Of a stretch of DNA of 64,000 nucleotides, positions 44,735 to 54,300 are shown piece by piece. The notes below the pieces were generated by a model, which saw only the letters and a list, made by a program, of their open reading frames with translations, was not told the origin of the DNA and ran no database searches. The number at the start of each line of letters is the position of its first letter. Position 1 is the stretch's first letter. Both the position numbers and the translations under genes were made by a program. Source of the stretch: Candidatus Symbiopectobacterium sp. NZEC151 (GTDB taxonomy: Bacteria > Pseudomonadota > Gammaproteobacteria > Enterobacterales > Enterobacteriaceae); the NCBI RefSeq assembly GCF_025962655.1, contig NZ_JAGFPE010000001.1, positions 1,612,001 through 1,676,000 on the forward strand. Reading direction: 5' to 3'.

Positions 44735-47431
44735 ATGACTACCCTGAATAAGGCACTTACCCGTCCCGCCACCATCATGGGTATTCCTCTGGTGCCCTTC
44801 GTTATCGTCAGTGGATTTATCGTTCTGTTGTCGGTCTATCTCAGCTATTACCTCGCGCTGTTACTGATCCCGGTCTGGGTGGAAATGAAAGTGAAAGCCA
44901 GGGCCGACATGCATTATTTCGGGCTGCTGTGGCTGGCGTTTAAAACCCGGGGGCGGTTTGCCACCAATAAACGGTTTGGCGCAAATGCCCTGCTGGCCGG
45001 GCAATACGATGCCGTCGATATCTCGGAGTTTATGCACACGATGAAATTAAACCAACGCATCACGCTGGATAAATACCTGCCCTATTCCTCCCACGTTCAC
45101 CCGCAGGTCATCAGAAACCGTCACGGCGATTTGGTTGCCACCTGGGAAGTGGGCGGAACCCTTTTCGAGGGTGAGCATGAGCACCACCTGACGTTAATGG
45201 CAAATCATCTTAATAACGTCATTCGCGCGTATGAGGGATTGGCGGTGACGTTTTACGTGCACCGTATCCGGGAAAAATACCACGATGCCTTTGCCGCCAC
45301 GTCAGGTATCCCGTTCTCAGATGACGTGACCGAAGGTTATTACCAACCGGTTAAAGACAAACCGTTCTGGCGACATCGTATTTTTTTCACCCTCTGCTAT
45401 GCGCCCCGTTCAGCACCTGATGAGGCCTTAAACGTGATGCTGGAATACCGGGAAAATCTCTCGACCGCGTTATCACGTTATCAGGCACAACCGCTGGGTT
45501 TGTTCGAAGAAAAGCGCCGGGTGTACTCTTCACAGCTGTCGTTTTATCACCGCCTGATAAGCGGAAAATGGCAGCGGGTGGCAGTAACCCGCACCCCGTT
45601 TTATGACCTGCTCGGCACACCAGACCTGTTCTTCAGTACCGACACCGCCGAATGCCGCACCCTGTGGGGTTCGCGTTTCTTTCGCGCTCTGGAAATCAAG
45701 GATTATTCGCCGGAAACCGCGACCGGATTGCTGGATGCGCTGCTGTATGCCGAAAGCGAATACGTTCTTACGCAGTCCTTCACCTGCATGGCGCGCGATG
45801 AAGCACAACAGCATATCCGGCTGGCAGAAAAGCGGCTGAGCTCCACCGAGGATGACGCCTTCTCACAACATGAAGAGCTGATTGTGTTGCGTGACCTGCT
45901 CCAGTCAGGGCATGTGTCGTGCGGGAAATACCACTTTTCCCTGTTGGTATCGGCCGACAATGCCGATCAGGTGGTCAAGGACACCCATGCGCTGGCCCAG
46001 CCCTTTGTCGATCTCGGTATCATGACCACCCTGTCCACCCAGTCGCTGCCTGCCGCCTGTCTGGCACAACTGCCGGGCGTGTATCACCTGCGCCCCCGAC
46101 TGGTGGTCATCAGTAGCCAGAACTATGCGGACATGGCGAGCTTGCATAACTTTCATCCCCACAAGCGTGACGGCAACCCGTGGGGCGAAGCCATCGCTAT
46201 TCTGACATCGCCCGGTGGCGGCGGTTATTGTCTCAACCTGCATGACAGTCAGGTCGGGCGCGATGACTTCAACGAAAAAACGCCAGGCAATACCGCCATT
46301 ATCGGTAAAACCGGCTCAGGCAAGACCCTGCTGATGACCGTGTTGCAGCAGCTGATGCAGAAATACCGTAACCCGGCCACGTTTGCCGGATCGGCCACCA
46401 TCAAACGACTGACCACCGTATATTTTGATAAAGATCGGGCAGCGGAGATGGCGATCCGCCAGATGGGCGGCCATTACTTCCGGATCCGCTCAGGAGTTCC
46501 GACCGGGTTTAACACGTTTTCACTGGCCCCCACCCGGCGCAACATCGGCTTTATCAAGCGACTGATACGCATGCTGTGCCGTCGCAACGACGCGCCGTTA
46601 GATCCGCGCGACGAACAACGGATCAGCACCGCCGTGGAAACCATCATGCTGGACTACCCGCAGGCATACCGCCGCTTTGGTATCACGCGGCTGCTGGAAG
46701 TACTGCCCGAAGCGCCCACCAGAGAGGCCAGAACCAACGGGTTACGTATCCGCCTGAAACCTTGGGCACAGGGCGGTGAATTCGGCTGGGTGTTCGACAA
46801 CGAGCAGGACAGCTTTGACATCGGTGACAGCGATAATATTGGTATCGACGGCACCGAGTTTCTCGATGATGACGACATTCGCGGGCCCGTCACCTGTTAC
46901 CTGTTGTACCGCGTGACCGGCCTGCTGGACGGTCGCCGACTGGTGATGTTTATGGATGAATTCTGGAAGTGGCTAGCCGACATCGAGTTTTCTACCTTCT
47001 CGCTCAACATGCTCAAGGTGATCCGCAAGCTGAACGGCATCTTTATCGCAGCCACCCAGTCACCGGATGAGATCGTCAGGCACCCGATTGCCCCGGCCAT
47101 TATTGAACAGTGCAGCACACAACTCTTTCTCGCCAACCCGAAAGCCAGCCGTGTTGATTACGTAGAGAAACTGAAAGTCCCGGACAGCGTTTACGACATC
47201 GTGAGAAACCTCGATCCCGGCGAGCATTACATGGTGGTAGTGAAAACACCGTTACACACCGGAGAGACCCGCCCCTTTATCGCGCTGGCAAAAATGGACC
47301 TGTCCGGCCTCGGCAGACTCACCAAACTGCTCAGTGGGACGGAAGACAACCTGAAGCTCTTTGACACGCTCTACCAGCCGGGCATGCCACCCGGAGAATG
47401 GAAAGAAAAATTCCTCGCATTAGCCATCTGA
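44735..47431 (+). CDS. virB4: VirB3-VirB4 fusion, T4SS assembly ATPase
   Basis: The 898-residue protein begins with a VirB3-like segment of about 100 residues (LNKALTRPATIMGIPLVPFVIV and a second membrane helix), joined to a full VirB4 ATPase. Walker A is GKTGSGKT near residue 523, and Walker B is in LVMFMDEFWKWL. VirB4 powers pilus assembly and substrate transfer at the inner membrane. The fused form is common in several conjugative families. ATG 44735 follows AGGAG and is better than the upstream start at 44684. Confidence 0.95.
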   Translation: MTTLNKALTRPATIMGIPLVPFVIVSGFIVLLSVYLSYYLALLLIPVWVEMKVKARADMHYFGLLWLAFKTRGRFATNKRFGANALLAGQYDAVDISEFMHTMKLNQRITLDKYLPYSSHVHPQVIRNRHGDLVATWEVGGTLFEGEHEHHLTLMANHLNNVIRAYEGLAVTFYVHRIREKYHDAFAATSGIPFSDDVTEGYYQPVKDKPFWRHRIFFTLCYAPRSAPDEALNVMLEYRENLSTALSRYQAQPLGLFEEKRRVYSSQLSFYHRLISGKWQRVAVTRTPFYDLLGTPDLFFSTDTAECRTLWGSRFFRALEIKDYSPETATGLLDALLYAESEYVLTQSFTCMARDEAQQHIRLAEKRLSSTEDDAFSQHEELIVLRDLLQSGHVSCGKYHFSLLVSADNADQVVKDTHALAQPFVDLGIMTTLSTQSLPAACLAQLPGVYHLRPRLVVISSQNYADMASLHNFHPHKRDGNPWGEAIAILTSPGGGGYCLNLHDSQVGRDDFNEKTPGNTAIIGKTGSGKTLLMTVLQQLMQKYRNPATFAGSATIKRLTTVYFDKDRAAEMAIRQMGGHYFRIRSGVPTGFNTFSLAPTRRNIGFIKRLIRMLCRRNDAPLDPRDEQRISTAVETIMLDYPQAYRRFGITRLLEVLPEAPTREARTNGLRIRLKPWAQGGEFGWVFDNEQDSFDIGDSDNIGIDGTEFLDDDDIRGPVTCYLLYRVTGLLDGRRLVMFMDEFWKWLADIEFSTFSLNMLKVIRKLNGIFIAATQSPDEIVRHPIAPAIIEQCSTQLFLANPKASRVDYVEKLKVPDSVYDIVRNLDPGEHYMVVVKTPLHTGETRPFIALAKMDLSGLGRLTKLLSGTEDNLKLFDTLYQPGMPPGEWKEKFLALAI

Positions 47432-47456
47432 CACCACCACCACAGAGGTGATCATC

Positions 47457-48173
47457 ATGCCTGTCCGACACGCCATGCTGGCGCTGTCGCTGTTTATTGC
47501 CCTACCGGCAATCGGCGGCGGCATCCCGGTATTCGACACCATACAGAACGCCGAATCCATCAGACAGTGGACTCAGGAATTAAAGCAATGGGAGGAGACC
47601 GTCACCCACTATAAAAGCCAGCTTGATGCCTATCAAAAGCAATTAGCCACCGCAACCGGCATTCGCGATATTCAGGGTTTTCTCAGCGAGACCCGAAACC
47701 TTAAAACCGATATTGATGCGTTACGCAAAAACGGGATTTCACTCGATACGTTACTGACCCAGCCGGACGGGGAATATTCCTCCGCACTGAATACGTTGTA
47801 CGACAAATATCAGGCTTTCAATGTATGCAACCCGGCCAACGCCTCTGACTACTATCAGGCTATCTGTCGGCAAATCGTCCTCAATCAGGCGCTCGCGATT
47901 GAGAATACCCGTGACGTTGAAACACGCATCGGCAACGCGCTCAGCGATATAGCCCTGTTATCCGCGCGCATCACCGATGCCAAAGACACCAAAGAATCAC
48001 AGGATCTGGCCAATGCCATAGCGGCCCGAAGTGTGCAATTAAACGTACTGACTCACCAATGGGAGATGACCGTCAAACAAACTGAGCAACGCGCCGCATT
48101 GCTGGAACAGCAACGGCGGCAGGCATTCAACAAGCAGCAAGCCACCGCCCCCATTCCTGACTTTAATCACTGA
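47457..48173 (+). CDS. virB5: VirB5-like minor pilin (TraC family)
   Basis: The 238-residue periplasmic protein has a signal peptide (ALPAIGGG), then GIPVFDTIQNAESIRQWTQELKQWEETVTHYKSQL, and is largely helical, the VirB5 pattern. VirB5 caps the conjugative pilus tip and contacts recipients. A pair of Cys (in FNVCN and AICRQ) probably forms a disulphide. ATG 47457 has AGAGGTG at six bases. Confidence 0.88.
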   Translation: MPVRHAMLALSLFIALPAIGGGIPVFDTIQNAESIRQWTQELKQWEETVTHYKSQLDAYQKQLATATGIRDIQGFLSETRNLKTDIDALRKNGISLDTLLTQPDGEYSSALNTLYDKYQAFNVCNPANASDYYQAICRQIVLNQALAIENTRDVETRIGNALSDIALLSARITDAKDTKESQDLANAIAARSVQLNVLTHQWEMTVKQTEQRAALLEQQRRQAFNKQQATAPIPDFNH

Positions 48174-48183
48174 GAGGTCAACC

Positions 48184-48411
48184 ATGAAAACCCCTTTTCT
48201 CCTTTATCCAGCCCTGCTCGCTACATTATTACTGGCAGGGTGTGATTCTCCCAAATCAATAGCGTGGTACAAGGCGCACCCGAATGAATTAACCGTCCGA
48301 TATAAAGAATGTGAATATTCCGGTGACGATTCTCAGGATTGCCGCAATGTGCGTGAAGCACGGTTTCAACTCAGCCAGGAGAACGCCCCGGTTCCCAACT
48401 TCAATCAATGA
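48184..48411 (+). CDS. eexN: EexN-family entry-exclusion lipoprotein
   Basis: The 75-residue lipoprotein (lipobox LLAGC, Cys20) continues SPKSIAWYKAHPNELTVRYKEC with two further Cys, the signature of EexN, which blocks uptake of a second copy of the element. It lies between virB5 and virB6 where exclusion genes are usual. Confidence 0.85.
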   Translation: MKTPFLLYPALLATLLLAGCDSPKSIAWYKAHPNELTVRYKECEYSGDDSQDCRNVREARFQLSQENAPVPNFNQ

Positions 48412-48418
48412 GGTCCCC

Positions 48419-49447
48419 ATGTCAGCAGGTCTCTTTGTCGGAATGGACAAGGCCATCACTGACGGGTTACATGCCGTACTACAGGGGCAAACCGCTGTGT
48501 ACGGCAATATGATCCGTGTTATCGCCGTGAGTTCATTCACCTTGTTTATCACTTATCGCGGCTACCAGACGCTCGCCGGAAAACGCCAGACCCCGTTTGA
48601 AGATATCGCCTGGGATATGGGACGCATGGCGTTAGTCATGACGTTCGTGTTAAATCTCGGCGGCTGGCTGGATATTGCCCTGCTCGCCATAGATGGATTG
48701 CGGGAGGGCGTCAGCGGCAATGACAACGTCTGGGCATTACTGGATACGGTGTGGGAAAAGACCCAGGTTATTGCGCAACAGCTCTATCAACGGGATGAAT
48801 CAACCTACCTGAAGTTGAATGGCAGTCTGGCGGAAGGTCTGGTGTGGGGCGGTGCGCTCATTACCTTATTGCTGGGTACCGCCGTTAACCTGCTCGCTGA
48901 GATCACTATTCTGTTGATGACCACCACCGCCCCGCTGTTTATTTTCTGCCTGCTGTATGGCTTTCTGATCCCGATGTTTAATAACTGGCTGAAAATTATC
49001 TTCACCGCCATTCTTACCGTGATGTTTTCCGCACTGTCGATACGTATTGTGATCACTTATCTCAACGGGGTATTCGATGAGGCGACGCATTTCGCCGACA
49101 ATGCCAATATCATCACGCTGGGCGCGCAATGCGCCATTGCCGGAGCCATTGCGGGTATCATCATTTTCTTTTCAGCAAAAATCGCCAGTGCATTAGCCAG
49201 CATCGCCGTTCACGCGGCATTGCAGGGTGCAGCGATGGCGGGCATCGGCGGCGGAATAAGAAAATCCGCTGATGCCACCAGGCCAACCCTCAAAGCAGGT
49301 GCGTCCGCAGCCAGACTGGTGGCAAAAGGCAGTATTACAGCGGGTAAGGCTATCGCCAGCACTACCGGCAACGCGATCTCCGCCTGGCAAAAACGCGCCG
49401 CGTCCATCGAAAGTATGAAACACCTCAACCTGCAACGTCACCGCTAA
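48419..49447 (+). CDS. virB6: VirB6-like inner-membrane channel protein
   Basis: The 342-residue protein has six or more membrane helices (for example VIAVSSFTLFITYRGY, MALVMTFVLNLGGWL, EITILLMTTTAPLFIFCLLYGFLIP) and the TrbL/VirB6 pattern, with a basic C-terminal tail. VirB6 forms part of the inner-membrane channel. ATG 48419 has GAGG five bases upstream; an upstream start at 48311 would overlap eexN and is unlikely. Confidence 0.9.
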   Translation: MSAGLFVGMDKAITDGLHAVLQGQTAVYGNMIRVIAVSSFTLFITYRGYQTLAGKRQTPFEDIAWDMGRMALVMTFVLNLGGWLDIALLAIDGLREGVSGNDNVWALLDTVWEKTQVIAQQLYQRDESTYLKLNGSLAEGLVWGGALITLLLGTAVNLLAEITILLMTTTAPLFIFCLLYGFLIPMFNNWLKIIFTAILTVMFSALSIRIVITYLNGVFDEATHFADNANIITLGAQCAIAGAIAGIIIFFSAKIASALASIAVHAALQGAAMAGIGGGIRKSADATRPTLKAGASAARLVAKGSITAGKAIASTTGNAISAWQKRAASIESMKHLNLQRHR

Positions 49448-49528
49448 GCATTCTCCCCCATTCCCTCACCGTACCCGCACCACGCCGTCAGGCGCGGTGG
49501 GGTCACGTTCATCATCGAAGGAGTTGCC

Positions 49529-49669
49529 ATGAAACCCAGCCTGTTTCTCCTGCTGCTGTGCGCGCTTATCGGCTGCGCACAGCATAACGACGACCTCCCG
49601 CCGGTCTCCGGTGACCGGGAGCCCGTCAATTCCCCGGCCATCATTCAGGAGGTCACCGCTCATGTCTGA
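49529..49669 (+). CDS. virB7: VirB7-like small lipoprotein
   Basis: The 46-residue lipoprotein (MKPSLFLLLLCALIGCAQHND, lipobox LIGC) is followed by a short acidic, Pro-rich tail. Position before virB8, size and lipobox match VirB7, which links the outer-membrane ring to VirB9. GAAGGAG stands before the ATG. Its end overlaps virB8 by eight bases. Confidence 0.75.
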   Translation: MKPSLFLLLLCALIGCAQHNDDLPPVSGDREPVNSPAIIQEVTAHV

Positions 49670-50345
49670 AACCGAAAAAATCATCGCCTCGTCCCGCCGC
49701 TTTGAAAACGTCATGCTGGAAAAAGAGGCCCGCGAAATAAAGCTCGCCTGGCGTCTGGCAGCGACAGGCTCCCTGCTGACCGCGCTGGCGCTCATTGCCA
49801 TCATTCTGCTGCTGCCGCTGAAAACCACCGACGTTGAATTATGGTCGGTGGATAAGCAAACCGGGCGTTATGAATATATGACGCGCATTAAGGAACGGGA
49901 TATTGCCACCCAGGATGCCCTTGCTCATGCCTTCTCAGCGCAGTACGTCACATTGCGCGAAGGGTATAACTATTTTTCACTTCAGCGCGATTACGACGAG
50001 GTGCAGTTATTTAACAGCGACAGCGTGAACCGGGATTATCTGGACGAATTTAATGGCGTACAGGCACCGGATATCCTGTTTAATAAAGCGGAATACCGGG
50101 TGGAGATCGACATTATTTCCAATGTCCATGCCCCGGCCACCCAGCCGGATAATCTCGCTACCCTTCGCGTCAAACGCACCCTCAGGCACATTGCCGATAA
50201 CGCGGTCAAAACCGATTTCTGGAATATCCGCCTGACCTACCGTTACCTGCCTCGCAAAGCGCTGACCGACAGCCAACGCGAGATAAACCCGCTCGGGTTT
50301 ATCGTCACCAGTTACCAACGCGATAAAGAGTTGAGGAAAGAATGA
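49662..50345 (+). CDS. virB8: VirB8-like inner-membrane scaffold protein
   Basis: The 227-residue protein has a cytoplasmic N-terminus, one membrane helix at about 30-50 (LAATGSLLTALALIAIILLLP), and a periplasmic domain with KERDIATQDALAHAFSAQYVTLREGY and the end motif NPLGFIVTSYQRDKEL. VirB8 nucleates the T4SS complex. ATG 49662 has CAGGAGG upstream. It overlaps virB7 and virB9. Confidence 0.93.
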   Translation: MSETEKIIASSRRFENVMLEKEAREIKLAWRLAATGSLLTALALIAIILLLPLKTTDVELWSVDKQTGRYEYMTRIKERDIATQDALAHAFSAQYVTLREGYNYFSLQRDYDEVQLFNSDSVNRDYLDEFNGVQAPDILFNKAEYRVEIDIISNVHAPATQPDNLATLRVKRTLRHIADNAVKTDFWNIRLTYRYLPRKALTDSQREINPLGFIVTSYQRDKELRKE

Positions 50346-51220
50346 TGCTGAACATTATCCTGCCCCTCGGCCTTCTCTTCATGTCCTGCGTCTGGGCCGC
50401 CTCGGTGCCCCAGAGCAGCAGATACGATCGCCGGATACAAAACGTCACCTACAACAGCCAGAATGCCACCGAAGTGAACACCCGCCCCGGCTATCTCACC
50501 ACGTTGCTGTTTGACGATGATGAACAGGTTATCGACGCGCAAACGGGCTTTGCCAAAGGATGGACGGTCACCAAAAACGGCAACCGGGTGGACGTCAGCC
50601 CCACGCCCATCAGCCAGCCGGTCACCGATGCCCCGGGCAACGGCGTCAATCAGGTGTTTCTGCCGACCGGCAAGGACTGGAACACCAATCTGATTGTGGT
50701 GACCAGCAAACGCGTTTACAGCATGGAGCTAAGGGTACTGGATCAGGATACGCCCGCGCTGGCGTTCGTTATCCGCTACCACTACCCAAATGATGCCCGG
50801 CAAACGGCGGCCAGCTCAACGCAGCAAAAAACCGTGCAGGAAGAGAAACAGCGTATCGCGGCCGCATTCAGCCGGTCGGGCACAGCGCGCAACTGGGATT
50901 ACACCAAACGGGTAGCCGCACACGCCGCCTTTATCGCACCTGACTTCGCCTATGACGATGGTCGTTTTACCTATCTCGGCTTTTCACCGTCGAAAACCCT
51001 GCCTGCACCTTTTCTGGTGGTTAACGGTCAGGAGCAGGTTGTCACGCCCGGGGTGATGCAGCAAGGCCGCTACACCGTGCTGACGCTACGTGCCCTTTCG
51101 CCGCAACTGGTGTTGCGCTACGGGCACGCCGTGGTCGGCATTGAAAACAGCGCCTTTGGCAAAAGGCCGTTGACCAGGGGTGACACCGTGTCGCCAGACG
51201 TCGAACTGGAGGCCAAATGA
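50342..51220 (+). CDS. virB9: VirB9-like outer-membrane core protein
   Basis: The 292-residue secreted protein has a signal peptide to VWAAS, an N-terminal domain with RDYDRRIQNVTY-like sequence (residues 25-40: SRYDRRIQNVTYN), and the C-terminal domain APDFAYDDGRFTYLGFSPSKTLPAPFLV that binds VirB7 and VirB10. It overlaps virB8 by four bases and virB10 by four. Confidence 0.92.
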   Translation: MMLNIILPLGLLFMSCVWAASVPQSSRYDRRIQNVTYNSQNATEVNTRPGYLTTLLFDDDEQVIDAQTGFAKGWTVTKNGNRVDVSPTPISQPVTDAPGNGVNQVFLPTGKDWNTNLIVVTSKRVYSMELRVLDQDTPALAFVIRYHYPNDARQTAASSTQQKTVQEEKQRIAAAFSRSGTARNWDYTKRVAAHAAFIAPDFAYDDGRFTYLGFSPSKTLPAPFLVVNGQEQVVTPGVMQQGRYTVLTLRALSPQLVLRYGHAVVGIENSAFGKRPLTRGDTVSPDVELEAK

Positions 51221-52434
51221 CCGATACGCCTTCGACCGACACTGGGAAAACCACTGCTGAGAGGGAAGCAGAAGCCCGCACACGCCTGCGTGCCGAGAGG
51301 ACCCCACATACGCAAGAGCAGCGACATGACCCCAACCAGCCTGAAGTGGCCCGTTTTCGCAAGCCCTCCGGGCATCGCACACTGATTGTCATTCTGCTGA
51401 GCCTGGCCTTATCGATAGCGCTGTCGCTGGGCGGCAGTCGCTTTTTTGGTACGCTGAAAACCGGTGGTAAGAAAGAGGCGGGAAGTACGCCCCCCTCAGG
51501 GATTGCGTCAGCACATGCGCGCCGTGGTCTGGGTATGGACAGCAACCCTTTCGGACAACAGACACCGCCATCCGTCACAGCGTCGGCCAACCAATCTGCC
51601 GCCACGTTGCCCCCAGAGCTACCAAGGTTAAATAAGGCGGCGGCGCTGGCCGACAGCGCCGGTACAACCACTGCCCCCTCAGAGCGCAGCTCGACCGTCC
51701 CCTCAGTGACATTGGTTAAGGGCAAAGAAGAGCAGCCATACCCCAATGAACAGGACGCGTCGCCCCCAGACAGTACCCATAGCAGCGCGACTTTAGCCTC
51801 TATCACCCATGTCAGGCGACTGGGACTCGATCCTGATCTGTATATTCCGGTTGATCGCTATATCCCTTGTTCGATGATGCGACGTTTCGTTTCCGAGGTG
51901 GGCGGCAGGATCTCCTGCCTGATCGGCGAGGACGTCTACAGCGCCAGCAACCACGTCAGGCTGATCCCGGCAGGCACGCTGGCGCGGGGGATCTATCGCA
52001 CCGGCGCATTGCAGCACGGACGCAGCCGGATGTTTGTTATCTGGACCGAATTGCGCACGCCGGAGCCGGGTAGCCTGCAAATACCGCTGACCAATACCGA
52101 GGTCACTGGCCAACTGGGCGAAGCCGGTATCGCGGGCCGGATCGACAGCCATTTCTGGCAACGGTTTGGCAATGCGCTGATGCTGAGCACGGTGCAGGAT
52201 GTGGCCGCCGCAGCCGCAGGTGCAGCACCGGGCAAAGACCGCCATACCGATTACACCGAAAACACCCGTGCCGCCACGGCCGAAATGGCAAAAATCACGC
52301 TGGAGAACAGCATCAGCATCCCTCCGACGCTCTATCTGAATCAGGGGGACATCATCGGCATCATGACCGGTGCGGATATTGATTTTTCATCCATCTATCA
52401 GTTACGGCTGAAAGCGAGGAGATATGGGCGCTGA
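51217..52434 (+). CDS. virB10: VirB10/TrbI-like channel protein
   Basis: The 405-residue protein spans the envelope: a cytoplasmic start, a membrane helix at about 50-70 (TLIVILLSLALSIALSLGG), a Pro/Ser/Thr-rich linker, and the C-terminal VirB10 domain with YIPCSMMRRFVSEVGGRISCLIGEDVYSASNHVRLIPAGTLARGIY and SIPPTLYLNQGDIIGIMTGADIDFS. It overlaps virB9 and virB11. Confidence 0.94.
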   Translation: MTDTPSTDTGKTTAEREAEARTRLRAERTPHTQEQRHDPNQPEVARFRKPSGHRTLIVILLSLALSIALSLGGSRFFGTLKTGGKKEAGSTPPSGIASAHARRGLGMDSNPFGQQTPPSVTASANQSAATLPPELPRLNKAAALADSAGTTTAPSERSSTVPSVTLVKGKEEQPYPNEQDASPPDSTHSSATLASITHVRRLGLDPDLYIPVDRYIPCSMMRRFVSEVGGRISCLIGEDVYSASNHVRLIPAGTLARGIYRTGALQHGRSRMFVIWTELRTPEPGSLQIPLTNTEVTGQLGEAGIAGRIDSHFWQRFGNALMLSTVQDVAAAAAGAAPGKDRHTDYTENTRAATAEMAKITLENSISIPPTLYLNQGDIIGIMTGADIDFSSIYQLRLKARRYGR

Positions 52435-53455
52435 AAACCTGTCGCTGGATTTTATGAAACAGCAACTGTTCGGTGATCTACTGCCGATTGAAGGACTGAC
52501 TGAAATCGCCATTAACCGACCGGGCGAGATCCACACCAAAATATACGGAGCATGGCAAAGGCACGCTGCCGCCATCACCCTGCGCCAGTGTTATGCCTTT
52601 GCCAACGCGCTGGCCGCCTGGCACGAGGACAATATTGATGATGTGTCACCGATCCTTTCTGCCACACTCGGATCCGGTGAGCGCGTTCAGGTGATTATTC
52701 CTCCGGCCTGCGAGCGTGATACCGTTTCCATTACGCTGCGCAAGCCCGCCTTTGAACAAAAAGCCCATCAGTTGTATATCGATAACGGGTTTTATCACCG
52801 GGTAACGAATAAGCAGCAGGAGGAAAACCACGATGATGCGCTGACGCAATACTATCACCGGGGCGATATTCCCCGTTTTATGGAAAAGGCAGTGGAATAC
52901 GGCAAGACCCTTTTTATTGTCGGTGAAACCGGTTCAGGTAAAACCACCTACATGAAAATGTTGCTGCACTATATTCCGCTGCACCTCAGGCTGATCACCC
53001 TCGAAGACAATCCGGAAATCAAGTTTTATCGCCACACCAATTATGTGCACCTGTTTTACCCGGCAGATGCCGGAGAGGAGGCGATCATTACTCCCGGCAG
53101 GTTGATTCGAGCCAATTACCGCATGAATCCGGACCGCATCCTGCTGGCAGAAATACGCGGCAAGGAAGCCTGGGACGCATTAAAAATAATCGGCTCCGGC
53201 CATCAGGGACTGATGACCTCACTGCATGCGGGCAGCCCCAGAGAATGTATTGAAGGGATCATCGATCGCTGCTACGAAAATCCCGACTGCCACAACATCC
53301 CGTTTGATGTGCTACTACGCAAGGTGCTGAACAGTGTCGATATTATCGTCAGCGTGAATATCGACGGTGATATTCGCCGCATGGGTGATATCTATTTTAA
53401 ACCGCTGCATCTGAAAGGTATGAAGGAAACCTTCAACAGCACGAACCGTCATTAA
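52424..53455 (+). CDS. virB11: VirB11 traffic ATPase
   Basis: The 343-residue hexameric ATPase powers pilus assembly and DNA transfer. Walker A (GETGSGKTTY) is near residues 166-175, with Asp box ITLEDNPEIKF, Walker B RILLAEIRGKEAWD and His box GHQGLMTSLHAGSP. It closes the core virB block; its start overlaps virB10 by 11 bp. Confidence 0.95.
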   Translation: MGAENLSLDFMKQQLFGDLLPIEGLTEIAINRPGEIHTKIYGAWQRHAAAITLRQCYAFANALAAWHEDNIDDVSPILSATLGSGERVQVIIPPACERDTVSITLRKPAFEQKAHQLYIDNGFYHRVTNKQQEENHDDALTQYYHRGDIPRFMEKAVEYGKTLFIVGETGSGKTTYMKMLLHYIPLHLRLITLEDNPEIKFYRHTNYVHLFYPADAGEEAIITPGRLIRANYRMNPDRILLAEIRGKEAWDALKIIGSGHQGLMTSLHAGSPRECIEGIIDRCYENPDCHNIPFDVLLRKVLNSVDIIVSVNIDGDIRRMGDIYFKPLHLKGMKETFNSTNRH

Positions 53456-53468
53456 GGAGGAGATCACG

Positions 53469-53771
53469 ATGCAGAAACCCACACTCTCCACGATTGTTTT
53501 TTGCGCTTCCACGCTATTTACGTCATCGGTTTTCGCCGCTGACGCCTGTGAAACGGTGTTATGCCTGTACGGAAAAATAACCGGAAGCGATACCGGCAGT
53601 GAATGCCACACCGCCGAGCGGGCCTTTTTCAATATTGTGAAAAAGAGCCGCTGGGGATCTCTGCCCGCTGCCACCGCTGAGGCGCGCCAGGCCTATTTAG
53701 CGGAATGCGCATCCGCAGACCCGGCCATTATCCGCCAGATAATCACGCGATTAGGCCGTCTGCGGGGTTAA
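53469..53771 (+). CDS. TrbM/KikA-like conjugal transfer protein
   Basis: The 100-residue protein has a signal peptide (to VFAAD) and paired cysteines, ACETVLCLYG, followed by GSDTGSECHTAERAFFNIV and a later Cys, as in TrbM/KikA proteins of conjugative systems. These are periplasmic accessory proteins of mating-pair formation. AAGGAGG precedes it. It follows virB11 by 13 bp. Confidence 0.72.
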   Translation: MQKPTLSTIVFCASTLFTSSVFAADACETVLCLYGKITGSDTGSECHTAERAFFNIVKKSRWGSLPAATAEARQAYLAECASADPAIIRQIITRLGRLRG

Positions 53772-53789
53772 CCAGGAGAAATAACCATC

Positions 53790-54095
53790 ATGACAAAACC
53801 CGGCTTTATTCAGCATCCCTGGTCACCTCTGCGGGGTGATTTTCTTCGCGCCGACTGCGTTATTCGAGATATTGAACACGAGGAGGTACGCGGGTGTGGA
53901 CTTTATTATGAAATTTATCATTACCGCGTACTGTGTCGGTTGCTTGGTCTGTACGACACCCTTAATGAAGATGACAAGCTGACATTTACCCAGGAAGCGG
54001 CCAGACGTGGATTTAATCTGGATGAAAACAGTGTCAAGGAAAGTCGCCAGCATTATCAGGACACGCTCGCAGCGATCCGCTATCACGAAGAGTAA
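53790..54095 (+). CDS. Small hypothetical protein of the T4SS operon
   Basis: The 101-residue acidic, cytoplasmic-looking protein has HPWSPLRGDFLRADCVIRDIEHEEVRGCGLYYEIYHYRVLCRLLGLYD. No signal peptide. It sits 18 bp after the TrbM-like gene with AGGAG upstream, so it belongs to the operon. A CaiF/GrlA-type regulator fold is possible but unproven. Confidence 0.6.
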   Translation: MTKPGFIQHPWSPLRGDFLRADCVIRDIEHEEVRGCGLYYEIYHYRVLCRLLGLYDTLNEDDKLTFTQEAARRGFNLDENSVKESRQHYQDTLAAIRYHEE

Positions 54096-54108
54096 GGAGG
54101 CAATCGCT

Positions 54109-54300
54109 ATGATCACCTACCGCTGTGCATCGGATGCCAGCCATTTCCCTCTTTCGCGCTGTAGCGAACATTCTGTAGAGGTTCACGTTTCCACTGACCA
54201 TGACTGTCCCTCACAATCTCGCTGGCCTGTACGCGGCACTGGTAGTTCAAGGTATCGGACTCCAACTGGAACTGATATTTTTTGCCTTTTTCCGGAATAA
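54109..54300 (+). pseudogene. Truncated last gene of the T4SS operon
   Basis: AAGGAGG stands before ATG 54109, which opens MITYRCASDASHFPLSRC and then runs into a frame that is antisense to the lipoprotein gene. I read this as the true 5' end of a conjugation gene cut by the insertion of the cargo genes that follow. The break lies between about 54150 and 54200. Confidence 0.5.

Noticed and set aside
51042-51806. 254-codon minus-strand frame across virB9/virB10
   Set aside because: It is antisense to two clearly coding genes; its Cys/Ser/Arg-rich composition is typical of a shadow frame in GC-rich DNA.
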